Source: Delftia tsuruhatensis NBRC 16741
GTDB lineage: Bacteria; Pseudomonadota; Gammaproteobacteria; Burkholderiales; Burkholderiaceae_C
Direction: 5' to 3'
Assembly (NCBI RefSeq): GCF_001571325.1
Contig: NZ_BCTO01000017.1
Coordinates: 1-61,143, forward strand
DNA: 61,143 bases
Under the pieces are notes generated by a model, which made no database searches, was not told where the DNA came from, and saw only the letters and a program-made list of their open reading frames with translations. Positions 1 through 6,886 of the stretch are shown here, piece after piece; positions within the stretch are counted from its first letter, which is position 1; every line of letters starts with the position of its first letter. The position numbers were made by a program, and so were the translations under genes.

Positions 1-21
1 CGCGAAGCGACTCAGGGGGTG
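1..21. repeat. Right end of the dispersed GC-rich intergenic repeat (cut by window edge)
   Basis: These bases match the last 21 bases of the fuller copy at 1368-1500 (shared core GCGAAGCGACTCAGGGGGTG). The element sits 10 bases beyond the stop codon of the minus-strand EamA gene, as the other copies sit just beyond stop codons. Only the right end lies inside the window. Confidence 0.7.
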
Positions 22-31
22 CTGTTTCATC

Positions 32-400
32 TCAATGCAGGCCCACGATGGCGACGCCTATGGACACCAGAACGATGCCTGCCACGCGCATGGGTGCCAG
101 CTTCTCGGCAAACAGCAGCCGGCCCGCGATCATGATGGCCACGATGTTGATGGAGCCCAGCAGCACGCCCTCGGACAGCGGCACCAGCGAGAGAAAGGCC
201 AGCCACAGCACGAACTCGGCCACATAGCAGCCCACGCCCAGCCACAGCCAGGGCCTGGAGGCCATGAAGCGCCAGCGTGCCAGGCCGTCGAGATCACCGG
301 GCTGGCTGGCAGCGGCCTTGAAGGCCAGCTGGCCGCCGCTGTCCACCAGCACGTTCAGCACCCACAGCGTGATGACCAGCGGCGAGAGATCACTGCCCAT
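32..400 (-). CDS. EamA/DMT-family 4-TM membrane protein
   Basis: A 122-residue protein with about four hydrophobic segments, the size of a half EamA unit as in EmrE/ArnE-ArnF-type small transporters. Such proteins usually dimerise in the inner membrane and move small molecules or lipid-linked intermediates. The ATG at 400 is chosen because it overlaps the end of the upstream hydrolase gene by 11 bases (ATGGGCAGTGA), which implies translational coupling; a longer reading from 442 would overlap that gene by more than 50 bases. It is the last gene of the operon visible here; more may follow beyond the left edge. Substrate unknown; the tailoring enzymes upstream suggest an exported metabolite or lipid. 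Confidence 0.8.
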   Translation of the reverse strand: MGSDLSPLVITLWVLNVLVDSGGQLAFKAAASQPGDLDGLARWRFMASRPWLWLGVGCYVAEFVLWLAFLSLVPLSEGVLLGSINIVAIMIAGRLLFAEKLAPMRVAGIVLVSIGVAIVGLH

Positions 401-1331
401 GCGGCGCAGCCTCCACAGCCCGGCCTTCGCGGGGGGCGGCACCGCTGGCGATGCGCGCCACGAACTCGGTGGTGCGCGCGATCACGGTGCGGCGGTCGCG
501 GTCGATGGTGACCATGTGGTAGCTGTTGTCCAGCAGCACCAGCTCGACATGGGCCTGGCTGGCGCCGTGCACGATGTCGTGGGCGTTGGCCACCGACGAG
601 ATGTCGTCGTTGCGCGCATGGATGACCAGGCAGGGCGAGCGCAGCTGGGGCAGGCGCGCCAGCACGTGGGCCGAGAGGCGGCGCAGCTCGATGATGGACC
701 ACCAGGGATTGCCCGGCAGGCCGGCCGCCGCGCTGTCGCCCGAGTGCATCTGCTCGACCACGCGTGCGCGCAGGGCCTCGTCCTTGATGCCGTAGGGCGG
801 CTGCTCCATGAACACGCTGCGGCGGCCAACGCCCAGCGCGCGGAACAGCGGCAGCAAAAAGGCCAGGCGCGTGTAGAAGGGGATGCTCCAGCCGTCGTAG
901 CGGAAGGTGGTGGACAGGGCGCAGACGCCGTCCACCTTGTCGGGATGACGCTGGGCCACGGCCAGCGAGAGCACGGCGCCCATGGACAGGCCGCCGACCA
1001 CCACATGGTCCACATGCTGCGACAGCCGCTGCAGGCCGCCTTCCACGCTGGCCAGCCAGTCGGTCCAGCGCGTGTCCACGAGATCTTCCATGCTGCCGCA
1101 ATGGCCGGCCAGCTGGACCGCATAGACGGTGAAGCCCTGCTTGTTCAGCCCCTTGGCCAGCAGGCGCATCTCGGCCGGCGTGCCCGTGAGCCCGTGCACC
1201 AGCAGCACGCCGGTGCGCGCGGCCGCGCCCGTGCCGGGCATGACGAATTCATGCTCGGTCACGCAGACGCTTTCCAGCCCCGTGGCAGGCTCGCTGCGCT
1301 GAACCAGGGAGAGCCCATCACTCAAATTCAT
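390..1331 (-). CDS. Alpha/beta hydrolase, carboxylesterase-like
   Basis: A 313-residue serine hydrolase. The oxyanion-hole motif HGLTG is at about 46-50, the nucleophile elbow GLSMG at 114-118 (Ser116), and the likely acid and base are Asp242 and His272. The fold resembles monoglyceride lipase and Est30-type carboxylesterases; a soluble cytoplasmic enzyme is expected since no signal peptide is seen. The ATG at 1331 is preferred: a longer frame from 1436 would translate the dispersed repeat at 1368-1500. It follows the HAD phosphatase gene after a 174-base gap filled by that repeat and overlaps the EamA gene. It probably hydrolyses or transfers an acyl ester in the pathway served by the transporter; the substrate cannot be read from sequence. 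Confidence 0.85.
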   Translation of the reverse strand: MNLSDGLSLVQRSEPATGLESVCVTEHEFVMPGTGAAARTGVLLVHGLTGTPAEMRLLAKGLNKQGFTVYAVQLAGHCGSMEDLVDTRWTDWLASVEGGLQRLSQHVDHVVVGGLSMGAVLSLAVAQRHPDKVDGVCALSTTFRYDGWSIPFYTRLAFLLPLFRALGVGRRSVFMEQPPYGIKDEALRARVVEQMHSGDSAAAGLPGNPWWSIIELRRLSAHVLARLPQLRSPCLVIHARNDDISSVANAHDIVHGASQAHVELVLLDNSYHMVTIDRDRRTVIARTTEFVARIASGAAPREGRAVEAAPHGQ

Positions 1332-1367
1332 GTCAATTTTCCATGACGCTGCGCGTCGCCCTCTGAC

Positions 1368-1500
1368 CATGAAAATGGCGTGCCCTGAAGCCAGAGACAC
1401 CAAGGAAGGGCCTTGGCCGGCCGCGCCGCCCCGCACCGAAGGTGTCGTCCCCCTTGGGGGGCGCCGTGCAACGGGAAGGCGCGAAGCGACTCAGGGGGTG
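1368..1500. repeat. Dispersed GC-rich intergenic repeat, complete copy
   Basis: About 133 bases, from CCATGAAAATGGCG to ACTCAGGGGGTG. The reverse complement of 19991-20119 carries the same blocks in the same order: CCATGAAA, a GACACC/GGCACC box, AAGGAAGGGCC, CGCGCCGCCCCGCACCGA, GTCCCCC, then CTCAGGGGG. Partial copies lie at both window ends. The copy starts 5 bases beyond the HAD phosphatase stop and fills the gap before the hydrolase gene, so it interrupts an otherwise coupled operon. It contains GC-rich palindromes, including CCCCCTTGGGGGG at 1449-1461. It has no coding capacity of its own and could be a REP- or MITE-like element affecting mRNA ends. Confidence 0.8.
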
Positions 1501-1505
1501 GTACG

Positions 1506-2210
1506 TCATGCCAGCGCCTCCAGGCCCAGGACCACCTTGTCGAGCAAGGCCGTGGCCTGCTCGAAATGCTCGAAGGGCGCATGGGCGATGCCCCGGCTTT
1601 CGCAGTGGGCGATGAGCTTGTACTTGGCCAGCACGAAGTCGGCGCGGCCCGAGACGCAGAAGTCCGAGGTGCTGTCGCCCACATAGAGCACGCGGCCATG
1701 CTGGGCCTGCTGCTCGGCCAGGCGCTCGCACTTGCAGTTGCCGCTGGCGCGCGCGCACTGCGCGCTGGCCCAGGGCGAGTCCAGGCGCCAGCTGCGCTCG
1801 CCGGTCGGCACCAGACGGTTGGCGATGACCTGCAGATGGCCCAGGCCATGGCGTTCCAGCACATGGCGTATGGCGTAGTCGATGCCGTCGCTGACCACCT
1901 GCACCACCATGCCGTGGGCCTGGGCGGCCGCCACGAAGCCGGCGAAGCCGGGATCGATCTCGATGGTGTCCAGGTGGGCGCGCAGCTCGGCCTCGTCCAT
2001 GTCCAGCAGCGCGACCTGGCCCTTCATGCATTCGCGCGAGCCGATCTCGCCGCGCTCCCAGGCGTCTTCCAGCTCCTGCCAGCCGGGCTTGCCGAAGCGG
2101 TTGAGCAGGGTGTCGGTCACGTCCAGCAGGCTGATCGTGCCGTCGAAATCGCTTTGCACCATCCAGCCGAGCGCGGCGGTGTCCAGATACAGGGGAATGC
2201 GCTTATTCAT
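1506..2210 (-). CDS. MtnX-like HAD-IB family phosphatase
   Basis: A 234-residue HAD hydrolase. Motif I DFDGT at 21-25 supplies the two catalytic aspartates, motif II is VVSDG at 105-109, and motif III is YVGDSTSD at 176-183. The alpha-helical cap between motifs I and II and the overall size match HAD-IB phosphatases of the MtnX/phosphoserine phosphatase type. A Cys cluster (C152, C159, C161) lies before motif III. The start overlaps the HlyD stop by 8 bases (ATGAATAA). No methionine-salvage genes are nearby, so a role in MtnX-type salvage is unlikely; dephosphorylation of a small or lipid intermediate within this export operon is a better guess. Confidence 0.85.
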   Translation of the reverse strand: MNKRIPLYLDTAALGWMVQSDFDGTISLLDVTDTLLNRFGKPGWQELEDAWERGEIGSRECMKGQVALLDMDEAELRAHLDTIEIDPGFAGFVAAAQAHGMVVQVVSDGIDYAIRHVLERHGLGHLQVIANRLVPTGERSWRLDSPWASAQCARASGNCKCERLAEQQAQHGRVLYVGDSTSDFCVSGRADFVLAKYKLIAHCESRGIAHAPFEHFEQATALLDKVVLGLEALA

Positions 2211-3147
2211 GGAACTGCACCCTTACGTTTTGGCCCACGCGCACGGCGGCGGCGGGAGCTTGCTCGAAGACCAGCACACATTCGATGACACGCACCGGCC
2301 CGCGCTGCTGGTCGTCCTGCAGCCGCGCCGTGCCATAGACGGGGCTGATGCGCAGCACGCGTGCCGAAGGCAGCTGCTGCTGTGCGGAGCCATCGGCATC
2401 CAGCGTCACCGTGGCCCGCATGCCTTCGCGCACGGCGGCGGCGAAGCTTTCGTTGATTTCGGCGCGCACCTGCAGCGGGCGCTGCGGCAGCAGCACCACG
2501 GCCGGCGTGCCGGGCACGGCCTGGCTGCCCGCGTGGGTGGCCAGGCGCACCACGGTGCCGGCCTCGGGCGCGCGCAGTTCCTGGCGCTTGTGCTGGGCGC
2601 GCAATTGTTCGAGCTTGCGCTGTGCCACCTGGGCCTCGGCCGCGGCCACGTCGATCTCGGCCTGGGCATCGCGCAGCGCCTGCGCGGCCTCGTCCACGTT
2701 CTGCGCATCGGCGGCGCCCTCGCGGGCCGCTGCCTGCCAGCGCGCCAGGGTCTGCTTGAGCTGGGGCAGGCGCGCGGCGCGTGCCTTCTGGCGGGCCTTG
2801 GCCAGCTGGGCTTCGGACTCGGCCACGGCCAGGTCGGCCTGGCCCGTCTCGTCGGCCAGCCTCAGCAGCAGCTGGCCGCGCTGCACGGACTGGCCTTCCT
2901 TGACGGACAGCTGCTGTACCACGCCGGCCACGGCGGGCGACAGGTCCAGCAGCCCGCCTTCCACCTCGATCTTGCCGCGCGCCACCGCCACTGCCGCCGG
3001 GCCGCTTTGCTGCGCCCTGGAGCTGGCCTGGCCCGCATTGGCGGGCGCATCGTGCGAAGGACCGCAGCCCGCCAGCAGCGCGGCGGCGGCCAGCGCCGCA
3101 GCCAGTCCGGCAGTGGAAGCGGCAAGGCCGCTCAGGGGGTGCTTCAT
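2203..3147 (-). CDS. HlyD-family periplasmic adaptor lipoprotein
   Basis: A 314-residue membrane-fusion protein. A signal peptide ends in the lipobox LLAGC with Cys28, so it should be a lipoprotein, most likely held in the inner membrane. Around 60-95 is a biotinyl/lipoyl-like half motif, 95-195 is an Ala/Gln/Arg-rich coiled-coil hairpin, and the rest is beta-barrel domain. It should bridge the FtsX permease and the NodT outer-membrane channel. It overlaps the ATPase stop by 4 bases (ATGA) and the HAD start by 8. The first eleven codons (MKHPLSGLAAS) resemble the end of the dispersed intergenic repeat, suggesting the start region was recruited from it. Confidence 0.9.
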   Translation of the reverse strand: MKHPLSGLAASTAGLAAALAAAALLAGCGPSHDAPANAGQASSRAQQSGPAAVAVARGKIEVEGGLLDLSPAVAGVVQQLSVKEGQSVQRGQLLLRLADETGQADLAVAESEAQLAKARQKARAARLPQLKQTLARWQAAAREGAADAQNVDEAAQALRDAQAEIDVAAAEAQVAQRKLEQLRAQHKRQELRAPEAGTVVRLATHAGSQAVPGTPAVVLLPQRPLQVRAEINESFAAAVREGMRATVTLDADGSAQQQLPSARVLRISPVYGTARLQDDQQRGPVRVIECVLVFEQAPAAAVRVGQNVRVQFHE

Positions 3148-3902
3148 TGTTTTTCCTTCAACGGGGAGGTCTGGCGCCAGTCGCTGCGGATGGCGCCGTC
3201 CTCCATGCCGAGCACGCGGTCGGCATGGCGCACCAGGCGCGGGTCATGGCTCACGCACAGCACGGTCGTGCCATGGTTGCGCGCCGCGCGGTGCAGGATG
3301 TCGATGACGCGCTGGCCGCTTTCGGCATCCAGCGCACTCGTGGGTTCGTCGGCGAACAGCAACTGCGGCGCCTTGGCCATGGCGCGCGCAATGGCCACGC
3401 GCTGCTTTTCGCCGCCCGACAGTTCGGCCGGGCGCATGTGGGCGCGGTGGGACAGGCCGACCTCGTCCAGCGCCTGCTGCGCGCGGCGCAGGGCCTCGTC
3501 GCTGCGCAGGCCCATGTAGCCCAGGGGCAGCTGCACCTGCTCGATGGCCGTCAGTGCCGGGAACAGGTTGAAGCCCTGGAAGACGAAGCCCGTGTGGCGC
3601 AGACGAAACTTCTCCAGCGCTCGCGTGCCCAGCTTGCCCAGGTCCTCGCCCAGCGCCATGGCGTAGCCGCTGTCCGGCGCCTGCAGGCCCGACATCAGCG
3701 ACAGCAGGGTGCTCTTGCCGCAGCCCGAAGGGCCAGAGATCAGGCTCAGTTCGCCCGCGTACAGCGATACCGACAGGCCCTGCAGCACCTGCACGCTGAC
3801 CATGCCCGACAGGAAGGACTTGCACAGCCGCACGGCCTCCAGGCTGGGCGCCGTGCGAGGCACCGCCGTGGGCGCGGGGGAAGAGGCATTCATCACGTTC
3901 AT
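3144..3902 (-). CDS. ABC transporter ATP-binding protein (MacB/LolD type)
   Basis: A 252-residue ATPase of the MacB/LolD/FtsE group. Walker A GPSGCGKST is at 57-65, the signature LSGGE at 161-165, Walker B with the catalytic Glu in LLFADEPT at 182-188, and the switch His at about 219 in SHD. It pairs with the FtsX-type permease 15 bases upstream and overlaps the HlyD gene by 4 bases. ATP hydrolysis would drive a mechanotransmission cycle in the periplasm rather than classic transport through the membrane. The ATG at 3902 is used; a second ATG three codons in is possible. Confidence 0.93.
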   Translation of the reverse strand: MNVMNASSPAPTAVPRTAPSLEAVRLCKSFLSGMVSVQVLQGLSVSLYAGELSLISGPSGCGKSTLLSLMSGLQAPDSGYAMALGEDLGKLGTRALEKFRLRHTGFVFQGFNLFPALTAIEQVQLPLGYMGLRSDEALRRAQQALDEVGLSHRAHMRPAELSGGEKQRVAIARAMAKAPQLLFADEPTSALDAESGQRVIDILHRAARNHGTTVLCVSHDPRLVRHADRVLGMEDGAIRSDWRQTSPLKEKQ

Positions 3903-3917
3903 GGTGTCTGGAAGTCT

Positions 3918-5072
3918 TCAGCGCAGCAGCGTGGCCGGGTCGGCGCGCAGCAGGCTGCGCATGGCGCCCAGGCCCGACAGCAGGGACAGCACGGCCACCA
4001 GCACGGCACAGGCCAGCACGGCCGATGCGTTCAGCGCCACGGGCACGCGGTAGGCCGTGGCCACGGCCAGCAGCACGGCGCTGGCCAGCGCGGCCATCAC
4101 GAAGCCCAGGCCGCCGATCCAGCAGGCCTGCTCCACCACCACGCGGCCCAGGGCCGCGCGGCTCACGCCCAGCGCGTTGAGCACGGCGTACTCGCGCGAC
4201 GAGGCAGCCACCACGGCCTTGAGCGACTGGCTGGTGACCACCGAGCCCACCAGGCAGACGATGACGGCCATGAACAGCACGCCCGCGCCGGCGCCCGTGT
4301 CGAACATCCAGTAGCGCTGCGAGCGCCGCGCGAATTCCTTGGCTGTCCATGCCTCGTAGGGGCCGAAGCTGGGCGTGGACTGGTTCAGGCGCTGCTGGAC
4401 GGCCTTGGCCGAGGCGCCGGGGCGCACGCGCGCCACGAAGTAGGTGCTGCCCTGGCCCGGGTCACCGGCAATCTCGCGCGCCGTGGCCAGCGAGGCCAGC
4501 ACGTTCACGCCGCCCAGGCCGCGCAGCCCGTCCACGGCGGCCACCACCTGCACGCGGTGGTTGTTGACCCAGGCCACGCCGCCCTCGCTGGCGCCCAGCG
4601 TCTGCAGGTCGGCCCGGTCCACGATCACGGCGCCGGGTTCGCGCAGGCGCTGCCGCTGCCAGGGCTGGAGCACGCGGGAAAACAGCATGGAGGCATCATC
4701 GGTGGCAATGCCGGACAGGTAGACCGACACGCCGCCGCCGTGTTCGCTGGCCGCGCCGCCGGCCGGCGTGCTGGAGCGCCAGTCGCCATCGACCCAGACG
4801 TAGGGCTCGACGGCAGTGATGTCCGGGTCCATGCGCAGGCGCATGTCCACGTCGCGGCCGATGGTGCGGCCGAAATTCACGCTCTGCGTGCCCGGGTAGC
4901 CGATCCACAGATCGGCCGAGGACGCCGTCACATACAGCGCGGCCGATCCGAAGATGCCCAGCACCAGCGCGGCCTGCATGGCCAGCAGCACGCCGGAGAA
5001 GCCCACCGCGAAGACGGAGGGAATGAACCGGCGCCACTCGTGCACCAGCGTCTTGCGCGCCAGCGCGATCAT
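3918..5072 (-). CDS. FtsX-like permease of the ABC exporter
   Basis: A 384-residue inner-membrane permease with the MacB/LolE layout: one N-terminal TM segment (about 18-45), a periplasmic domain of about 200 residues, and three C-terminal TM segments from about 260 onward. The open frame extends to 5765, but the ATG at 5072 is chosen because it overlaps the NodT stop by 4 bases (ATGA). Together with the ATPase, the HlyD lipoprotein and NodT it makes a complete tripartite system across both membranes. The cargo is unknown; relatives move lipoproteins, lipopeptides, macrolides or peptides from the periplasm. Confidence 0.9.
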   Translation of the reverse strand: MIALARKTLVHEWRRFIPSVFAVGFSGVLLAMQAALVLGIFGSAALYVTASSADLWIGYPGTQSVNFGRTIGRDVDMRLRMDPDITAVEPYVWVDGDWRSSTPAGGAASEHGGGVSVYLSGIATDDASMLFSRVLQPWQRQRLREPGAVIVDRADLQTLGASEGGVAWVNNHRVQVVAAVDGLRGLGGVNVLASLATAREIAGDPGQGSTYFVARVRPGASAKAVQQRLNQSTPSFGPYEAWTAKEFARRSQRYWMFDTGAGAGVLFMAVIVCLVGSVVTSQSLKAVVAASSREYAVLNALGVSRAALGRVVVEQACWIGGLGFVMAALASAVLLAVATAYRVPVALNASAVLACAVLVAVLSLLSGLGAMRSLLRADPATLLR

Positions 5073-6538
5073 GAGGATGCCCCCTGAGCCACGGGCGCAG
5101 GGCCGTTGCCGGAATCGTCCTCCGGCCTGTCCTCGGCAGGCAGCGGCGCGCCGCCCAGGGCCTTGTACAGCGCCACATAGGCCAGGGCATGGGCGGCCAG
5201 GGCGGTGGTCTGCTCGCTGCGCGCCTGCAATGCGGCACGCCGGGACGCCAGACCACCGAACTCGCTGTCCAGGCCCAGCTTCTGGCGCTGGTGCTGCACG
5301 CGTTCGCGCTCGGCCAGCACCTGCTGCGAGTCCTGCAGCGCGGCGATGCGCTGGCGCTGGGCACCGATGGCGGCCAGTGCGGACTCGACCTCGGCCACGC
5401 CGTCCAGCACGCTCTGGCGGTAGCCCTGGATGGCAGCCTGCAGCGCCAGCTCGCTGGCATCGGCCTGCGAGCGGCGACGGCCCCAGTCGAACAGGGGAAT
5501 GTCGATCTGCGGCCCGAAGGTGGGCGCGTTGTCCTGCGTGGTGCGCAGGTTCTGGGTGATGTTGAACGAATACAGCAGCGAGCCGCCGATCACGAAGCGC
5601 GGGTACAGCGCCGCTTGCGCAATGCCCTGCTCGGCTGCGGCGCGTTCCACGCCGGCCTGCGCCACCTGGATGTCGGGGCGCGTGCGCAGCAGGTCGGCCG
5701 GAAGGACCGCCACGCCCAGCGCCTGCGGGCCGGGCAGCGGCGCTGTCGCATCGGCCTGCAGCCATTGCGCATCGGGCCGTGTGCGGCCCAGCAGTGCGGC
5801 CAGCATGTGGGCGCTGCGGGCCTGGGTTTCACGCAGGCCCGCACGCAGGGCAGCGCTCTGGCCGGCCTGCAGCTGCAGCTGGCGCACGGCCTCGGCCGTG
5901 CCCAGGCGCTGCTGCTGGCGCACCTGGGCCAGTTGCAGGGCACGCGCGTCCAGCTGCGCCTGCTCGTCGATCAGGGCCAGCTGGCGCTGGGCCATGCGGA
6001 TGTCCAGGTAGCGGTGCACCACGTCGGCCACCAGGGCCACGCGCGCTGCCTGCAGGCGGCCCCGTGCATCGAGCACGGCAGCTGCGGCATTGCGCTCGCC
6101 GGCCTCGCGGGCGCCGAACAGGCCCAGGTCCCAGCTCACGTCGATGCTGGCGTGGAAATACGAGTCGATGGCTGCGATGTCCTGCAGCGTGCGCGCACCG
6201 GCCGTGAACACGGGCCGGAAGGCAGCGCCGGCCGTGCCCGCCAGCAGCCGCTGCTGGCGCAGGCGCGACTGGGCCTGGGACAGATCGAGGTTGGCGGCCA
6301 GCGCCTCCTCGACCAGGGTGTTGAGGGATTCATCGCCCCAGGCCTTCCACCAGCCCTGCAGGTCGGGTGCGGCGGCCGAGCCAGATGCGCCCGGCGCGGC
6401 GGCGGGCAGGGGCTGTGTCCACTGCGCAGGCACCGAGCCGTCGAGCTGTGCCGGGGGCGGCGATGAGCAGCCGGCCAGCGCCAGGGCGGCGCCCAGGCAC
6501 AGGCTGGAGAGGCGTTGCGTCGCGGCGGCGTGGTTCAC
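5069..6538 (-). CDS. Outer-membrane efflux lipoprotein, NodT/TolC family
   Basis: About 489 residues with a signal peptide ending in the lipobox ALAGC (Cys24) and two OEP repeats of long coiled-coil helices rich in Gln, Ala and Arg, as in OprM/NodT. It forms the outer-membrane channel for the downstream FtsX/ABC/HlyD proteins. The GTG at 6538 places the signal peptide at the N-terminus; an ATG at 6631 would add about 31 residues before it, so the start is not certain, and neither has a clear Shine-Dalgarno sequence. It is the first gene of the left operon. Matched direct repeats upstream (6628-6683) may bind the response regulator encoded at 8024. Confidence 0.88.
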   Translation of the reverse strand: MNHAAATQRLSSLCLGAALALAGCSSPPPAQLDGSVPAQWTQPLPAAAPGASGSAAAPDLQGWWKAWGDESLNTLVEEALAANLDLSQAQSRLRQQRLLAGTAGAAFRPVFTAGARTLQDIAAIDSYFHASIDVSWDLGLFGAREAGERNAAAAVLDARGRLQAARVALVADVVHRYLDIRMAQRQLALIDEQAQLDARALQLAQVRQQQRLGTAEAVRQLQLQAGQSAALRAGLRETQARSAHMLAALLGRTRPDAQWLQADATAPLPGPQALGVAVLPADLLRTRPDIQVAQAGVERAAAEQGIAQAALYPRFVIGGSLLYSFNITQNLRTTQDNAPTFGPQIDIPLFDWGRRRSQADASELALQAAIQGYRQSVLDGVAEVESALAAIGAQRQRIAALQDSQQVLAERERVQHQRQKLGLDSEFGGLASRRAALQARSEQTTALAAHALAYVALYKALGGAPLPAEDRPEDDSGNGPAPVAQGASS

Positions 6539-6627
6539 GGGATGGACAGGCGGGAGGGGATGATCGAGGGGGAGGACCGGGAAAACGAGGCCAGGGAACC
6601 ATGTCCCCGGATAGCCATTGGACGCGG

Positions 6628-6683
6628 CCAAGCTTGCGCGAGGTTGCAGGCTTTATGGAGGAAACATGGAGAACGCGGCGCCG
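6628..6683. promoter_or_regulatory. Candidate response-regulator site, copy 1 (upstream of NodT operon)
   Basis: TTGC occurs at 6634 and 6644 and TGGAG at 6656 and 6667, so two direct repeats have spacings of 10 and 11 bases, about one DNA turn, as for OmpR-family regulators. The segment aligns without gaps to 7923-7978 at roughly 68% identity (about 76% over the first 45 bases). It lies 90-145 bases upstream of the NodT start. That a regulator binds here is inference. Confidence 0.45.
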
Positions 6684-6747
6684 TGCGCAAGCCTCTCTTG
6701 CCCATCCCGGGCGGGAGTCAGTCGCGGACCGCGCCAGATTACCGCGG

Positions 6748-6765
6748 ACTCGGATGATTCCGAGT
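6748..6765. promoter_or_regulatory. Inverted repeat, possible operator or terminator hairpin
   Basis: ACTCGGA and TCCGAGT form a perfect 7-bp inverted repeat around TGAT, followed on the plus strand by TTATTTT. It could be a hairpin terminator for rightward read-through or a dyad operator before the fimbrial gene. There is no gene to its left on the plus strand, which favours a regulatory role. Confidence 0.4.
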
Positions 6766-6886
6766 TTATTTTCAGAACACTCCGATTCCAATGCCGCATA
6801 CAGGTCGGTATATTGACCGGATATCGCGCCCGGTGCCGCCTGTCCCAAGGACATTGATCCATATCTTCCTGGCTGGAGTCCACAGC

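Larger units (their letters stand above)
6539..6886. other. Intergenic region between the NodT operon and the fimbrial gene
   Basis: This 348-base stretch carries no convincing gene. It holds the divergent control regions of the export operon (leftward) and the fimbrial gene (rightward), one copy of the paired direct-repeat motif (6628-6683), and a hairpin at 6748-6765. The right part, from about 6730, is clearly more AT-rich than the flanking operons. Confidence 0.6.

Noticed and set aside
1332..1436. N-terminal extension of the alpha/beta hydrolase
   Set aside because: The extra codons would translate part of the dispersed intergenic repeat; the domain starts normally from the ATG at 1331.
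5073..5765. N-terminal extension of the FtsX permease
   Set aside because: It overlaps the NodT gene in another frame and is low-complexity; the ATGA junction at 5069-5072 and the first TM segment define the start.
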